A DNA stretch of 64,000 nucleotides from Rosenbergiella collisarenosi (lineage in GTDB: Bacteria > Pseudomonadota > Gammaproteobacteria > Enterobacterales > Enterobacteriaceae), in the NCBI RefSeq assembly GCF_018494085.1, contig NZ_JABBFP010000004.1, positions 62,001-126,000 of the forward strand, in the 5' to 3' direction. The notes beneath the pieces were generated by a model. That model was given only the letters and a program-made list of their open reading frames with translations. It was not told the origin of the DNA and did no database searches. Positions 39,160-47,596 of the stretch are shown here, one piece after another. Positions within the stretch are counted from its first letter, which is position 1, and each line of letters opens with the position of its first letter. Made by a program: the position numbers and the translations under genes.

Positions 39160-40164
39160 TTACTCCCTACTTTTAAGATCCATTACTACTCTTCTAAGGA
39201 AGCGAAACCTTAAGGGTAGATAACATATGAAATAAAATAACTTCATCATTAAAACTTTAAACCAAAAAAAACAGGTATATTCATTCGGATTTTTTTTATA
39301 ATTGTAAATACGATTTAACTTTAACCAATCGTAAAAATAATAAATAGTTCCTTTCCCTTTATTATTATACTTAGAATTATATTTATCCCACGTAAAGCCA
39401 AGTTGATTACAATCGAATGGTATGAAATTATTTATATAATATTTTTCTGATAAAACCCTAGAGTGTTTATTACTATATCCATTTCCAAGAAAAACATTAC
39501 CTTGGTTTTTTTTATTTATACAATAGACCCAAAAATACTGTTCTGGAACATACTTCATAAGACTAAAAATAGAAAAATCAAATATAGGATTAAATATATT
39601 TTCTTCTGCTAGAGGCGCACTAAACAGCTTTGATAGATCCTCTTTCTTTCCTAGCAACATGATATCCCCAGGATGGAAGAGATAAGGCTTGTATGATCGG
39701 CTATTCCTCGCAAAAAGGTTACAGTTTATTATTCTCTCATCAAAAATAGAAAATTCATTATCCCTTTCAAATCTTTTATCAATTAGGTATTTCTTTGATA
39801 AAATTTTCTTCAGATTGTTATTATATAAAAAGCTATCTGTTCTTAGCTTGACCACATAATATCGGTCTGCTCGCCGAATCCCGGTCAATGAAGATAATAA
39901 CATTCTATTTATATTAGTCTTCCATTGATGCTTCCCATCTCTATAGATTAACGAACCTGGATCTGGATTGAATATTACTATTACATCTATTTCATTTGCC
40001 GCGTTTAAAATAATTTCATCGGTTATATTATCTATCGACCATGTAGATAATATAATCTGTGACTTAGGATAGACTTTTCTGACCCTGACTATGTTATTTA
40101 TAACACATTCATAACTTCTATTATATAAATAACTACCCTGAAATACAAAAGATACATTATCCAT
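39160..40164 (-). CDS. WavE-like lipopolysaccharide synthesis protein
   Basis: A 334-residue protein that resembles the WavE family, found in lipopolysaccharide core and capsule clusters and probably glycosyltransferase-like. The N-terminal VSFVFQGSYL and the block YPKSQIILSTWS are typical, and KLRTDSFLYNN carries a possible RTD (DxD-like) metal site. A C-terminal basic, aromatic stretch (about residues 290-334) may attach to the membrane. It begins one base inside the stop of the previous gene and ends where the GDPD-like gene begins. The gene is very AT-rich. Confidence 0.7.
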   Translation of the reverse strand: MDNVSFVFQGSYLYNRSYECVINNIVRVRKVYPKSQIILSTWSIDNITDEIILNAANEIDVIVIFNPDPGSLIYRDGKHQWKTNINRMLLSSLTGIRRADRYYVVKLRTDSFLYNNNLKKILSKKYLIDKRFERDNEFSIFDERIINCNLFARNSRSYKPYLFHPGDIMLLGKKEDLSKLFSAPLAEENIFNPIFDFSIFSLMKYVPEQYFWVYCINKKNQGNVFLGNGYSNKHSRVLSEKYYINNFIPFDCNQLGFTWDKYNSKYNNKGKGTIYYFYDWLKLNRIYNYKKNPNEYTCFFWFKVLMMKLFYFICYLPLRFRFLRRVVMDLKSRE

Positions 40165-40655
40165 TATTTTATAATTTTTAATAAATAGCTAACTTTCGAT
40201 AAAATACTTATAGAAAAATTGGTAATATTAAAACCTATAAACCTCATACAAAAACATTTTATTAAAGAAGCATACTGCCCATATCTATTATTTTTTTCAT
40301 AATGAGTATTAAGATTATAAAAGTTTGTTAGTTCATTTTTATAATCTTGAAATTTATCTGAAACTATATATATTGAGATAATGTATGTCTTTTTGTTAAG
40401 AATCAGCATCTTTATTAGTGTTATAAGATGTTCTCTATAAACGTCATACGTCTTATCGTTGTGTACCTTGATAAAAAATACATATTCAGAATGATTCATA
40501 TCTAATTCAAAACTTTTAATACCTTCTAAATTAAAACCTATCCTTGTTATAATACATCCATCATGAGTATATCCTCTTGTGATTTCTTCACCTTTAACGC
40601 CATTAAACCATAATCCATACTCTTCCTCAGTAATTCCTTTTATTATTATTTCCAT
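40164..40655 (-). CDS. Unknown protein in glycan operon
   Basis: I do not recognise this 163-residue protein. It begins MEIIIKGITEEEYGLWFNGV and has a mixed alpha/beta pattern. Its C-terminus holds hydrophobic stretches (FIGFNITNFSISILSKVSYL) that could contact the membrane. No catalytic motif is evident. The start is placed four bases after the stop of the upstream glycosyltransferase gene; a start nine codons earlier would overlap that gene. The stop overlaps the start of the WavE-like gene. Tight spacing on both sides argues that it is a real gene of the operon. Confidence 0.6.
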   Translation of the reverse strand: MEIIIKGITEEEYGLWFNGVKGEEITRGYTHDGCIITRIGFNLEGIKSFELDMNHSEYVFFIKVHNDKTYDVYREHLITLIKMLILNKKTYIISIYIVSDKFQDYKNELTNFYNLNTHYEKNNRYGQYASLIKCFCMRFIGFNITNFSISILSKVSYLLKIIK

Positions 40656-40659
40656 TTTA

Positions 40660-42396
40660 CTATTTCCAAGGGGTAGTATCATTTAACATATTTTTTACTT
40701 TTTTTACCCCTCCGTTAAAGTATACGCCAGGGATAAAAAACTTTAGATTAACCGCTGATATAAAGTTACCAATATTACTTAACCATCCTTTCTTGATAAA
40801 CCAATCTTCTTTTTCCTTGAAAAAAGGAGATGAACTAAAAGAATGAAAGAGTTGGTTATTTAAAATAAAACTCATCACTAGTGTTTTTTTCTTGGTTTTA
40901 GGACTGGCTGATGAAAACATAATTCTTATAATATCGTCGAATTCATTAGGAGCCATCGATTCACATAGGATGTATGTCGAAAAGTCCACCATAAATTCAT
41001 CGATTAAATCAAGTTTTACTGTCACATCAGCAATAATTCTTTTAATAATTAAATAACGTGATATTCCAGTCATACTTGCAGAAGAGATATGGAGTAGCGT
41101 CTGTTTACTCGCACCATATTTCTTAGCAAATGTGTAAGCTCTCTGTCTGGCCTCTTCTTTAGATATTCTAAATAGCGGCTTACGTTGTATGAAAGGTAGC
41201 CGCTCAAGCATACAACGCGACATTGTGATTTTACCTGCTACATTATACGTAGCGACATAGCCGTAATAATGTATTACTGAACGAGAGGTCATACTCTGAG
41301 TAATAGCATGAGGATTTATTCGGCATGGTATACCATAGCTACTAATTCTTATACCATATTCAATATCTTCATAGTCGTTCCAAAATAGATTTTCATTCTG
41401 AGAATACTTAAGCCATAAGCTTTTTTTGGTTAAATACAAACTCCCTGTTAGGTAATCGTGACCAAAATTACACCTCACCGGATGCTGATAACAGTAAAAT
41501 AGTTTACTAATAATATTAGTATCATTTTTAGTTACGTTTTCGATATCTATCTCTTTAGTGAGATCTTGAGATATAGTATTAAAATCAGAATATTTTCTCG
41601 GTAAGAAGTTATACTTATCTTGAAAGTAAAATGATTGAAACCCCGTCAATGGATAATAATCTCCAAAATCCTTTACTGCTTTATAAAATTCTAGTGGTAA
41701 CAGTACTCTGTCATGAATTATACATACGTTGTTGAAAGAGGCGTTTTCTACTAAGATATTTTTTTTCCTAGTCAGATGATTAGTCTCCCCATCATTGCCA
41801 TCATCAATAAGTGTAACTTTATCTAAATATTTAAAATTAGCATTAACCTTTCCGCAAAGAATAATCTCTTTGAGGGGGATATCGATATTCAGGATCCTTT
41901 CTACACATCGATTGAGGAAGATAGGATCACCACTACCAGTGGGAATACAAAAACTCCATGCATCGATACCTTTATCTTGCTCAATCAGTAGAGGCAAGAC
42001 CTTTTCATACTTATAAACTTTTCCTTCGATAACCTCTACCAATCTAAAACTTTCTTTGTAGTAAGGTTTATCTAAAAAACCATCAACATTTAAGGCTTCT
42101 TCAATGTATAAGTATCCATTAATATTCAATTCATGAGAAATGTCCCACAGTATTTGTGCATAGAATGGTGATTCGCATTGTATGTTATATAGAAAGATAT
42201 TATTTTTTTCTTCCAAATATATTCTTTTTACGCCATTTATAACTACCTTATCAACTGGTAAAGATGTAATTACTTTAGAGAAAGTTATTATTGTTAAACT
42301 TTTTTTTTCTAAAAATTGATAATCGCTTAATTTTAGTTCTCTAAAGGATTTTTTAATCCCTAGGTTTTTGTCATTGATGCATTGTAGGATTTTCAT
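40660..42396 (-). CDS. Large GT2-like glycosyltransferase
   Basis: A 578-residue protein with a GT-A glycosyltransferase-like section in its middle. Visible features are SFCIPTGSGDPIFL (about 148), the acidic turn LIDDGNDGE (about 197), IIHDRVLLPLEF (HDR in the place of a DxD motif), and NDYEDIEYGIRI (about 343), the ED motif of many GT2 enzymes. The N-terminal 140 residues and the C-terminal 200 residues match nothing I can name. It lies 5 bases after the first nucleotidyltransferase and has no clear ribosome site, so translation is probably coupled. It may transfer the activated group made by the operon. Confidence 0.65.
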   Translation of the reverse strand: MKILQCINDKNLGIKKSFRELKLSDYQFLEKKSLTIITFSKVITSLPVDKVVINGVKRIYLEEKNNIFLYNIQCESPFYAQILWDISHELNINGYLYIEEALNVDGFLDKPYYKESFRLVEVIEGKVYKYEKVLPLLIEQDKGIDAWSFCIPTGSGDPIFLNRCVERILNIDIPLKEIILCGKVNANFKYLDKVTLIDDGNDGETNHLTRKKNILVENASFNNVCIIHDRVLLPLEFYKAVKDFGDYYPLTGFQSFYFQDKYNFLPRKYSDFNTISQDLTKEIDIENVTKNDTNIISKLFYCYQHPVRCNFGHDYLTGSLYLTKKSLWLKYSQNENLFWNDYEDIEYGIRISSYGIPCRINPHAITQSMTSRSVIHYYGYVATYNVAGKITMSRCMLERLPFIQRKPLFRISKEEARQRAYTFAKKYGASKQTLLHISSASMTGISRYLIIKRIIADVTVKLDLIDEFMVDFSTYILCESMAPNEFDDIIRIMFSSASPKTKKKTLVMSFILNNQLFHSFSSSPFFKEKEDWFIKKGWLSNIGNFISAVNLKFFIPGVYFNGGVKKVKNMLNDTTPWK

Positions 42397-42401
42397 AATT
42401 A

Positions 42402-43157
42402 TTAGAAATTAGTAGCTTTCAAATGAATATCGCTTTTTAAGAACTTATCTAAATCACTAGGTATCCCTAGTCCATACATGCCGCTAAACTCTTTACCTAT
42501 ATTGTAGTATTCTACGATTGCATCTTGTTCATGAATCAGATAGTTGTAGACTGGCGCAACATAAAACTCCCCTGCTGATAAATTATTTTCATTAATCATC
42601 TTGTTCGCGGCAGTACAGAAACTTTTTCCCCTTTTGAAATTGTATATCCCAACCGAGGCTTCATTTGAGATGACCTGCTTCTCTTTGACGCCTACAACTC
42701 TACCCTGGCTATCTAGTTTAAGGTATGACCATTTCTCGTCATCAGCGGTCATACTCATAATCATGCCATCACACTCACGACTATCTAATTCAGTCAGATA
42801 TTCATCAATCCTTTTATCTATCCATTGATCGCAATTAGCTATCATCAATGGTGAATCGCTATTGATAAATTTCTCAGCCTGTAAAACCGTTTCTGCGGCC
42901 CCTCTGGTCACATTTTTCAATGAGATAACGATAGAATTCTCATTAATTTTTTTCAGTTTTCTTTCCAATGAGGTTTCTAATAAATGTCTCTCTTGGCATA
43001 TAAATATAAACCTATGCTCCCTTTTAGGGGTGAGATTATTAATTACAATCTCTATCATATGCTTATTATTAATTTCAATTAGAGGCTTAGGATCCTTATA
43101 TCCCGCCTGTTTAAATCGACTTCCCTCTCCGGCCATAGGTATTACAATATTTAACAT
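42402..43157 (-). CDS. Sugar-phosphate nucleotidyltransferase
   Basis: A 251-residue enzyme of the RfbA/GlmU-like nucleotidyltransferase fold. The signature IPMAGEGSRFKQAGYKDPKPL carries the intact GxGxR and PKP motifs, though the full run is broken here by spacing in the text: IPMAGEGSRF then DPKPLIEI. The magnesium aspartate lies in MIANCDQWID (about 107). It would activate a sugar or related phosphate with NTP. The exact substrate and nucleotide are unknown. It overlaps the cupin gene by 7 bases at its start and is followed 5 bases later by the glycosyltransferase. Confidence 0.8.
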   Translation of the reverse strand: MLNIVIPMAGEGSRFKQAGYKDPKPLIEINNKHMIEIVINNLTPKREHRFIFICQERHLLETSLERKLKKINENSIVISLKNVTRGAAETVLQAEKFINSDSPLMIANCDQWIDKRIDEYLTELDSRECDGMIMSMTADDEKWSYLKLDSQGRVVGVKEKQVISNEASVGIYNFKRGKSFCTAANKMINENNLSAGEFYVAPVYNYLIHEQDAIVEYYNIGKEFSGMYGLGIPSDLDKFLKSDIHLKATNF

Positions 43158-43486
43158 GGAGATTTCTCAACTATATACTTATCATTGACTACACTCGGGA
43201 ACTTAATAACCACTGTTATTACATCCGTCATTGCACAGAAATTGGCTTCCTCACCAGGAAAAATAGTAATGATATCTCCATCGCTAAATACACGATCATT
43301 CATCCTGGCTTTTCCGGCCACAATCACCGTTATCTCAGTAGCGATTTTATGAATATGATTATGTTCTTCATCATCTTTTCTATATTTCTTAATGGCTACT
43401 TCGACATCTTGGGTCAAGTAAACAGATGGATTAAAACCACCGATGAACCAGCCTCTGTCCATAAGATCTAGTGTAGATATATCCAT
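43151..43486 (-). CDS. Cupin-domain protein, first gene of glycan operon
   Basis: A 111-residue single-domain cupin. The metal-binding motif 1 is HNHIHKIATEITVI (HxH then E four residues on), and motif 2 falls near GDIITIFPGEEAN. Small cupins in sugar clusters are often epimerases, isomerases or dioxygenase-like, and some bind sugars without catalysis; the choice cannot be made here. It opens the operon that runs to 33721, and a 450-base AT-rich non-coding region lies upstream, which must hold the main promoter. Confidence 0.72.
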   Translation of the reverse strand: MDISTLDLMDRGWFIGGFNPSVYLTQDVEVAIKKYRKDDEEHNHIHKIATEITVIVAGKARMNDRVFSDGDIITIFPGEEANFCAMTDVITVVIKFPSVVNDKYIVEKSPC

Positions 43487-43936
43487 ATTCCACCGATTAA
43501 GTATTAATTGATTTTTAATAAACTAATAAGGGCTGTTACTTTTTATATAAAAATAATTTAATTATTATATAAATAAATAAAGACATTATAACAATGATAT
43601 TTAAACAGCCCGAGACATTCTCGATATAGTATATCTATTTTCTTACGCTGTAAAATGTTGGTTTTAAAATTTCAAATTAAACAAACAATAAATTGCGATA
43701 TAAAAAACTAGGATATTAAACTATTACTATTCGATTATAATCGTTTTAAATAAAGCATTATTCTAAAAGATCGCTAATCATAGAGTGAACGATATATAAA
43801 ATTTATTTAAAAAAATAGAATTAAATAAGATGTTTTACTTTAACGTATAACACTTTAATGTATTAATTTAAAAGAGACTAATTAATTTTATCTGGATTGA
43901 TTTTTAGACAGGATCTAGTAGGGGAGAAGGACTGAT
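43487..43936. other. AT-rich control region upstream of the glycan operon
   Basis: This 450-base gap separates the glycan operon from the ariR-like gene, both on the minus strand. It is extremely AT-rich, which would suit H-NS silencing. I looked for a JUMPstart sequence and an RcsAB box and saw neither convincingly. No open frame of note is present. Confidence 0.5.
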
Positions 43937-44263
43937 TTAAAAGATGTCGTCTGGTGTAATACCGACAATAATTTCGAGGGCACTACGCAAGATAGCCGTT
44001 TTTTCACTGTCGTACGAAAGCTCAAGTTGTTTAACGAGACTGATAATAATTGCTTTATTACTGATTTTACCTGTCTCAATAAGGAGCATTTTTACCGTTT
44101 TTCCTAGTAGCTTTTTCTCTTTTTCGAATCGGTTGTCGATGGTTGTGATAAAATCTTCCGCCGTAGGTGGACGACTCACTAAATGATAGCTAGTATTTTC
44201 TGTGGTCGTGGAGTGTGGCCTAGAAGACGCGTCTCCTAAGAAAAAATCAATGTTTAGTGTCAT
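43937..44263 (-). CDS. AriR (YmgB)-family connector protein
   Basis: A 108-residue protein whose C-terminal half aligns with E. coli AriR/YmgB: LGKTVKMLLIETGKISNKAI, then ISLVKQLELSYDSEK, ending EIIVGITPDDIF. AriR is a small helical dimer involved in biofilm and acid resistance, acting with the Rcs system. The N-terminal 30 residues are extra and polar. It overlaps the upstream ymgA-like gene by 17 bases and is the third gene in the order ycgZ-ymgA-ariR, the same as in E. coli. Confidence 0.8.
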   Translation of the reverse strand: MTLNIDFFLGDASSRPHSTTTENTSYHLVSRPPTAEDFITTIDNRFEKEKKLLGKTVKMLLIETGKISNKAIIISLVKQLELSYDSEKTAILRSALEIIVGITPDDIF

Positions 44264-44549
44264 ATTGATGGCGAGGCTGCAGTGGGTTGGTCGTCTCGTA
44301 TAGAGAACTTTGTTGTTTTAGAAAATGGCTACGTTTTTCGTAGTTTTTGGAGATACTTTGTTTGATCTCCATAATACCTTGGTTACAGGCATCAGCTCTA
44401 TCCTGGTCGTTCGATAACAATGCCATATCTGTAAGCTGACTCAGCAGGTTAGTCGTCGTGATCGGCCCCCCGGACTTAAGTAACACAATCACGGCCTCGC
44501 CTATCATGTCGTCGACATATTTCTGTTTCAATCCGCTCTCTATCACCAT
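44247..44549 (-). CDS. YmgA-like small protein
   Basis: A 100-residue protein with the short helical core IGEAVIVLLKSGGPITTTNLL typical of the YmgB/AriR family. Its length, a non-conserved polar tail (residues 65-100) and its place between the ycgZ-like and ariR-like genes fit YmgA (90 residues in E. coli). In E. coli YmgA acts with YmgB and YcgZ through the Rcs phosphorelay to change curli and colanic acid expression. The ATG overlaps the previous stop by one base. Confidence 0.7.
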   Translation of the reverse strand: MVIESGLKQKYVDDMIGEAVIVLLKSGGPITTTNLLSQLTDMALLSNDQDRADACNQGIMEIKQSISKNYEKRSHFLKQQSSLYETTNPLQPRHQYDTKH

Positions 44550-44794
44550 TAATTTATTTCTCTATCTAATACTAGTAGCATCAGATCTTGGTACCGTTTG
44601 ATCTCACGGTCGCTTTCAGCTAATTCAATCCAGTTTAGAAGCTTGGTGCAAATAGTTTTACGACTCAGGCTCTTCCCTGACTCGAGTAGTTCAACGATAA
44701 GCATTCCCATCAGTTGGTCATCTGATAAGGTATCGAACGATGCTAAAGAGTGATTTGGCATGGCAAGGTGTGACTCATGGTTTTGCTGGCGCAT
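44549..44794 (-). CDS. YcgZ-like small connector protein
   Basis: An 81-residue protein whose second half closely follows E. coli YcgZ: MLIVELLESGKSLSRKTICT, then KLLNWIELAESDREIKRYQD, where YcgZ has EILKDGRNLSRKSLCAKLL and a similar ending. In E. coli ycgZ-ymgA-ariR is repressed by BluR and induced by cold and blue light. No bluR or blue-light sensor gene lies next to it here. It starts the three-gene set; 177 bases separate it from a fourth related gene upstream. Confidence 0.78.
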   Translation of the reverse strand: MRQQNHESHLAMPNHSLASFDTLSDDQLMGMLIVELLESGKSLSRKTICTKLLNWIELAESDREIKRYQDLMLLVLDREIN

Positions 44795-44971
44795 TCTTAG
44801 CTCCCTGTCTATTCATAGGACCCTAACTATTACCTACAAAATAAACAATTGTGCCGCGATTGTACAGATAAGATTAACTTTATTGGTGTATTAAGGGATC
44901 ATTTACAGTTAAGGCGGGAGTTCTAAGAGGTATAGGGCTTGAGTGTCCGTTACAAGCCCTGTTAGTAAGAG

Positions 44972-45271
44972 TTACTCATCATCACGCGATACCACTAACC
45001 GGAGGTCGGCGGGGGTGCGCAGCGTCACAGATTCAAGTTTGTCTAACCAACCTGCCCGCTCGGGTGTTAGGCAACCGACGCCTAAGTAACCTAATAACCA
45101 ACGTCTGACTTCATGCATCAATAACAGACGGATCTCATCGGCCTCATTCTCGGCCATCAATTTCAGCTCGCTAACGAGATTGTCTGTAGTGACTTCTTCC
45201 CTGTTGAAGATAAGGCGGATGGTAACTTCACCAATCAACTCGTTACGCTTTACTTCATCAGAAATATACAA
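44972..45271 (-). CDS. Fourth YmgB/AriR-like small protein
   Basis: A 99-residue protein with a core ELIGEVTIRLIFNREEVTTD followed by NLVSELKLMAENEADEIRLL, matching the helix-turn pattern of the YmgB/AriR family. The C-terminal part (LGVGCLTPERAGWLDKL) is different from the other three. It may be a diverged paralogue with its own promoter, since a 177-base gap separates it from ycgZ. GAGGAG lies upstream of its start. The family assignment is by pattern and is less certain than for the ycgZ-like gene. Confidence 0.6.
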   Translation of the reverse strand: MYISDEVKRNELIGEVTIRLIFNREEVTTDNLVSELKLMAENEADEIRLLLMHEVRRWLLGYLGVGCLTPERAGWLDKLESVTLRTPADLRLVVSRDDE

Positions 45272-45657
45272 ATAAACCTCCTCATATCGGAGTAAGACCT
45301 AACAACTTTCTACTGGTTAATTGTAGTCAAAAAATGAGTAATTTCCAGCATAAACGTGAATCTTTGTAGTAGCTACCCTACCCACTTTTACTATTATGGT
45401 GAAGTATAGAAGCTGACAAGCTTAATTGTAAAGACACACTTAATAAGCGCATGATTTAAAAAGATTTTAATATTATATATTGGTCAATAAATCCTTATTA
45501 TTCCAAATAGGGTTCTATCTTTATCCTTGTTGACCTAATAAGAGAAACTTTTATAATCGACTGATTTTAAATCATAAATCTTCATATCTCGTTCACCATT
45601 ATCCAATATTTTCATGTTCTTAAATCTTCGGCTACCATCGATATAGTTATAGTGAGA
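45272..45657. other. AT-rich gap without recognised genes
   Basis: This 386-base stretch lies between the sugar kinase gene and the fourth AriR-like gene. It should contain the promoter of the latter. I see no RNA, repeat or coding frame that can be supported. Confidence 0.45.
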
Positions 45658-46530
45658 TCATTCCGAAAATGAGTAGTGCCTCGCAAGGTATAGTGCGCCA
45701 TCCAACGCGTCGCCTTTCGCTACAGACAGTCTGTTAACGATACGTTGAGGTAACCATTCTTTTAAGGGCTGGGCCATGCCGCCTAGTAGAGTTAGTTCAT
45801 TGTGGCAACGATCCATCAATGCATCTATCATCAATTCGGCGTCGGCAACACATTGTTTTACCAACGTCTGAGCATGGCCGTCTTGATGTTGCGCAAATTC
45901 AAATATTTGCTTTGCGTATCGCGCCCAATCCCTCGGTTGTGCCCGTTGAGTCCATAACAACATTTCCTCGGCGCTATGTTTGAATTCGCTCATTAATTGC
46001 TGCGTAGCACTACTGTGGGGGATTATCCCTTCGTGAGCGAGCAATGCCATACGTAATGCATTTTTTCCAAGTTCAGCCCCTGATGCGAGGTCGGATAACA
46101 TAAACCCCCATCCTCCGATTAGATGGAAACTTTCCCCATCCCATACTGCGCCCTGGCTGCCGGTTCCACAAATAAATACAGCACCTGGGTTTCCAGCATG
46201 CGCACCGATACAGGCGGTTTCAACGTCAGAGACGATTTTGTGAGTTAACCCTGGTAACTTCCAACTTTCAAGGCGCGCTTTCACTTGGGGAACATTAGCT
46301 CCCGCCAGACCCGCCACAAGAATGCTATTAACGTACTCTGAGCAAGGGAGGTTAGCTAACTTGAAGAGTTCTGCTACCACTGTTTCGACTTCATCTAAGG
46401 CCGATTGATATTGGGTATAGACATTTGCTGAACCACCCACGAATTCGGCGAGACAATAGCCTTTATCATCAACTAATCGTCCCCGACAATGCGTTCCTCC
46501 GCCATCAATCCCTATTCTATATTTCATCAT
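45658..46530 (-). CDS. BadF/BadG-family N-acetylglucosamine kinase-like protein
   Basis: A 290-residue ASKHA-fold kinase. The N-terminal phosphate loop YRIGIDGGGTHCRGRLVD, the second motif VAGLAGANVP and the adenosine block ICGTGSQGAVW with GGWGFMLSDLASGAELG are intact, as in N-acetylglucosamine kinases of the BadF/BadG family. The substrate is probably an amino sugar but is not proven. The start MMKYRIG is favoured because GGAG lies 7 bases upstream; several in-frame ATG codons lie within 24 bases before it. crcB ends 43 bases further upstream, so the two may form a transcript. Confidence 0.8.
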   Translation of the reverse strand: MMKYRIGIDGGGTHCRGRLVDDKGYCLAEFVGGSANVYTQYQSALDEVETVVAELFKLANLPCSEYVNSILVAGLAGANVPQVKARLESWKLPGLTHKIVSDVETACIGAHAGNPGAVFICGTGSQGAVWDGESFHLIGGWGFMLSDLASGAELGKNALRMALLAHEGIIPHSSATQQLMSEFKHSAEEMLLWTQRAQPRDWARYAKQIFEFAQHQDGHAQTLVKQCVADAELMIDALMDRCHNELTLLGGMAQPLKEWLPQRIVNRLSVAKGDALDGALYLARHYSFSE

Positions 46531-46596
46531 ACCCATCTCCATTTCACCTCTCATTTTGTAATCCTTGAGCCTGTGACTGATTGCTTTACAACGCTG

Positions 46597-46974
46597 TTAT
46601 GTCAGCGCTGAAACAATTATAAATCCTAAAGCCGTCATTAATACCGAACCTGTCACATGCACCAGGATAGATCCCATCGCCCACAAATAATTACCCATTT
46701 GTAACTGGGAAAATATTTCGACAGAAAATGTTGAAAAGGTAGTCATTCCACCGCACAACCCCGTGGTTATGAGTAATTTCCAGTAGGGATCAAGTTGCGG
46801 CTGACGGAGAAAATAGGCTGTCGCACCCCCGATGATTAAGCCACCCACTAAGTTAACCAGTAAGGTACCCGGCGGTAAGTTTGGAAATAAACTATTTAAC
46901 CGGAGTGTTAATAGCCACCGAATGACACATCCTAACGAGCCGCCAATAATGACGGCTAACAAAGACTTAATCAT
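46597..46974 (-). CDS. crcB: CrcB/Fluc fluoride channel
   Basis: A 125-residue membrane protein that exports fluoride as a dual-topology dimer. Four hydrophobic helices are visible. Family motifs are GGSLGCVIRW, LLVNLVGGLIIGG (with the pore asparagine) and TTGLCGGMTTFSTFS (with the central sodium site and the phenylalanines of the pore). GGAG lies upstream of the ATG. In many bacteria crcB is under a fluoride riboswitch; I could not find its conserved core in the 120 bases upstream. A kinase-like gene follows on the same strand. Confidence 0.93.
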   Translation of the reverse strand: MIKSLLAVIIGGSLGCVIRWLLTLRLNSLFPNLPPGTLLVNLVGGLIIGGATAYFLRQPQLDPYWKLLITTGLCGGMTTFSTFSVEIFSQLQMGNYLWAMGSILVHVTGSVLMTALGFIIVSALT

Positions 46975-47596
46975 CTTTATCTCCTAATCAAAAAATCATC
47001 AGAATTAGCTAACCCATTCATGGTGAAAAAGATGGATTCAACTGGGGATAGGGTCAGTATCGAAAGAGAGAATTGTAGTATTTTGTTCATTGACCGTCCT
47101 GACATATAAGCCATTCATCGAGAGCATCGTTATATATCAGGCGTCATCATCCAAAATAGTTGGCGGTTGGGAAAGGTGGAACACCATCACCTTGTGGAGA
47201 AGCATACTGGATAGTGGTATGGACTGCAAATGTGTAGCCGGTGGTAAGTACGTGTTATAGAGATAAATTACCGTTGATATAGATGGCCAATACCGTGCAG
47301 GATTGTTCGCTTAGAAAGACCCTACTCGCCTTTCTACGCTGCGTTTGAAAAAGAGGAGCCGTATATTGAATCGTAATAAGAATAATGAACGTGGGTAGCG
47401 TTATCTGCAGGTAAATGCTTATGCCAGAAGATTTCCATCAAACGGATGTCCACTATTCCCTTTTTTTGCATAATTGGGCCTTAGCGTAGATGGGTATATC
47501 GTCCAGATAGGCTAGTTGAATATATCAACGAATCTTCTCTCGTAACGGTATCCGCTTAGCTTTTCATCTGAATTAATTGATATTCTAGGGGGATAG
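46975..47596. other. 622-base gap without recognised genes
   Basis: Between the divergent crcB and the P-loop gene lies an unusually long gap. It has many stop codons in all frames and no hairpin of note. It might be decayed coding DNA from the accessory island, but no residual protein family can be named. Confidence 0.5.

Noticed and set aside
43487..43936. JUMPstart or RcsAB box upstream of the glycan operon
   Set aside because: Only short AT-rich partial matches were seen, no better than expected by chance in such sequence.
46975..47100. Fluoride riboswitch before crcB
   Set aside because: The conserved core elements of the crcB motif RNA could not be aligned to the upstream sequence.
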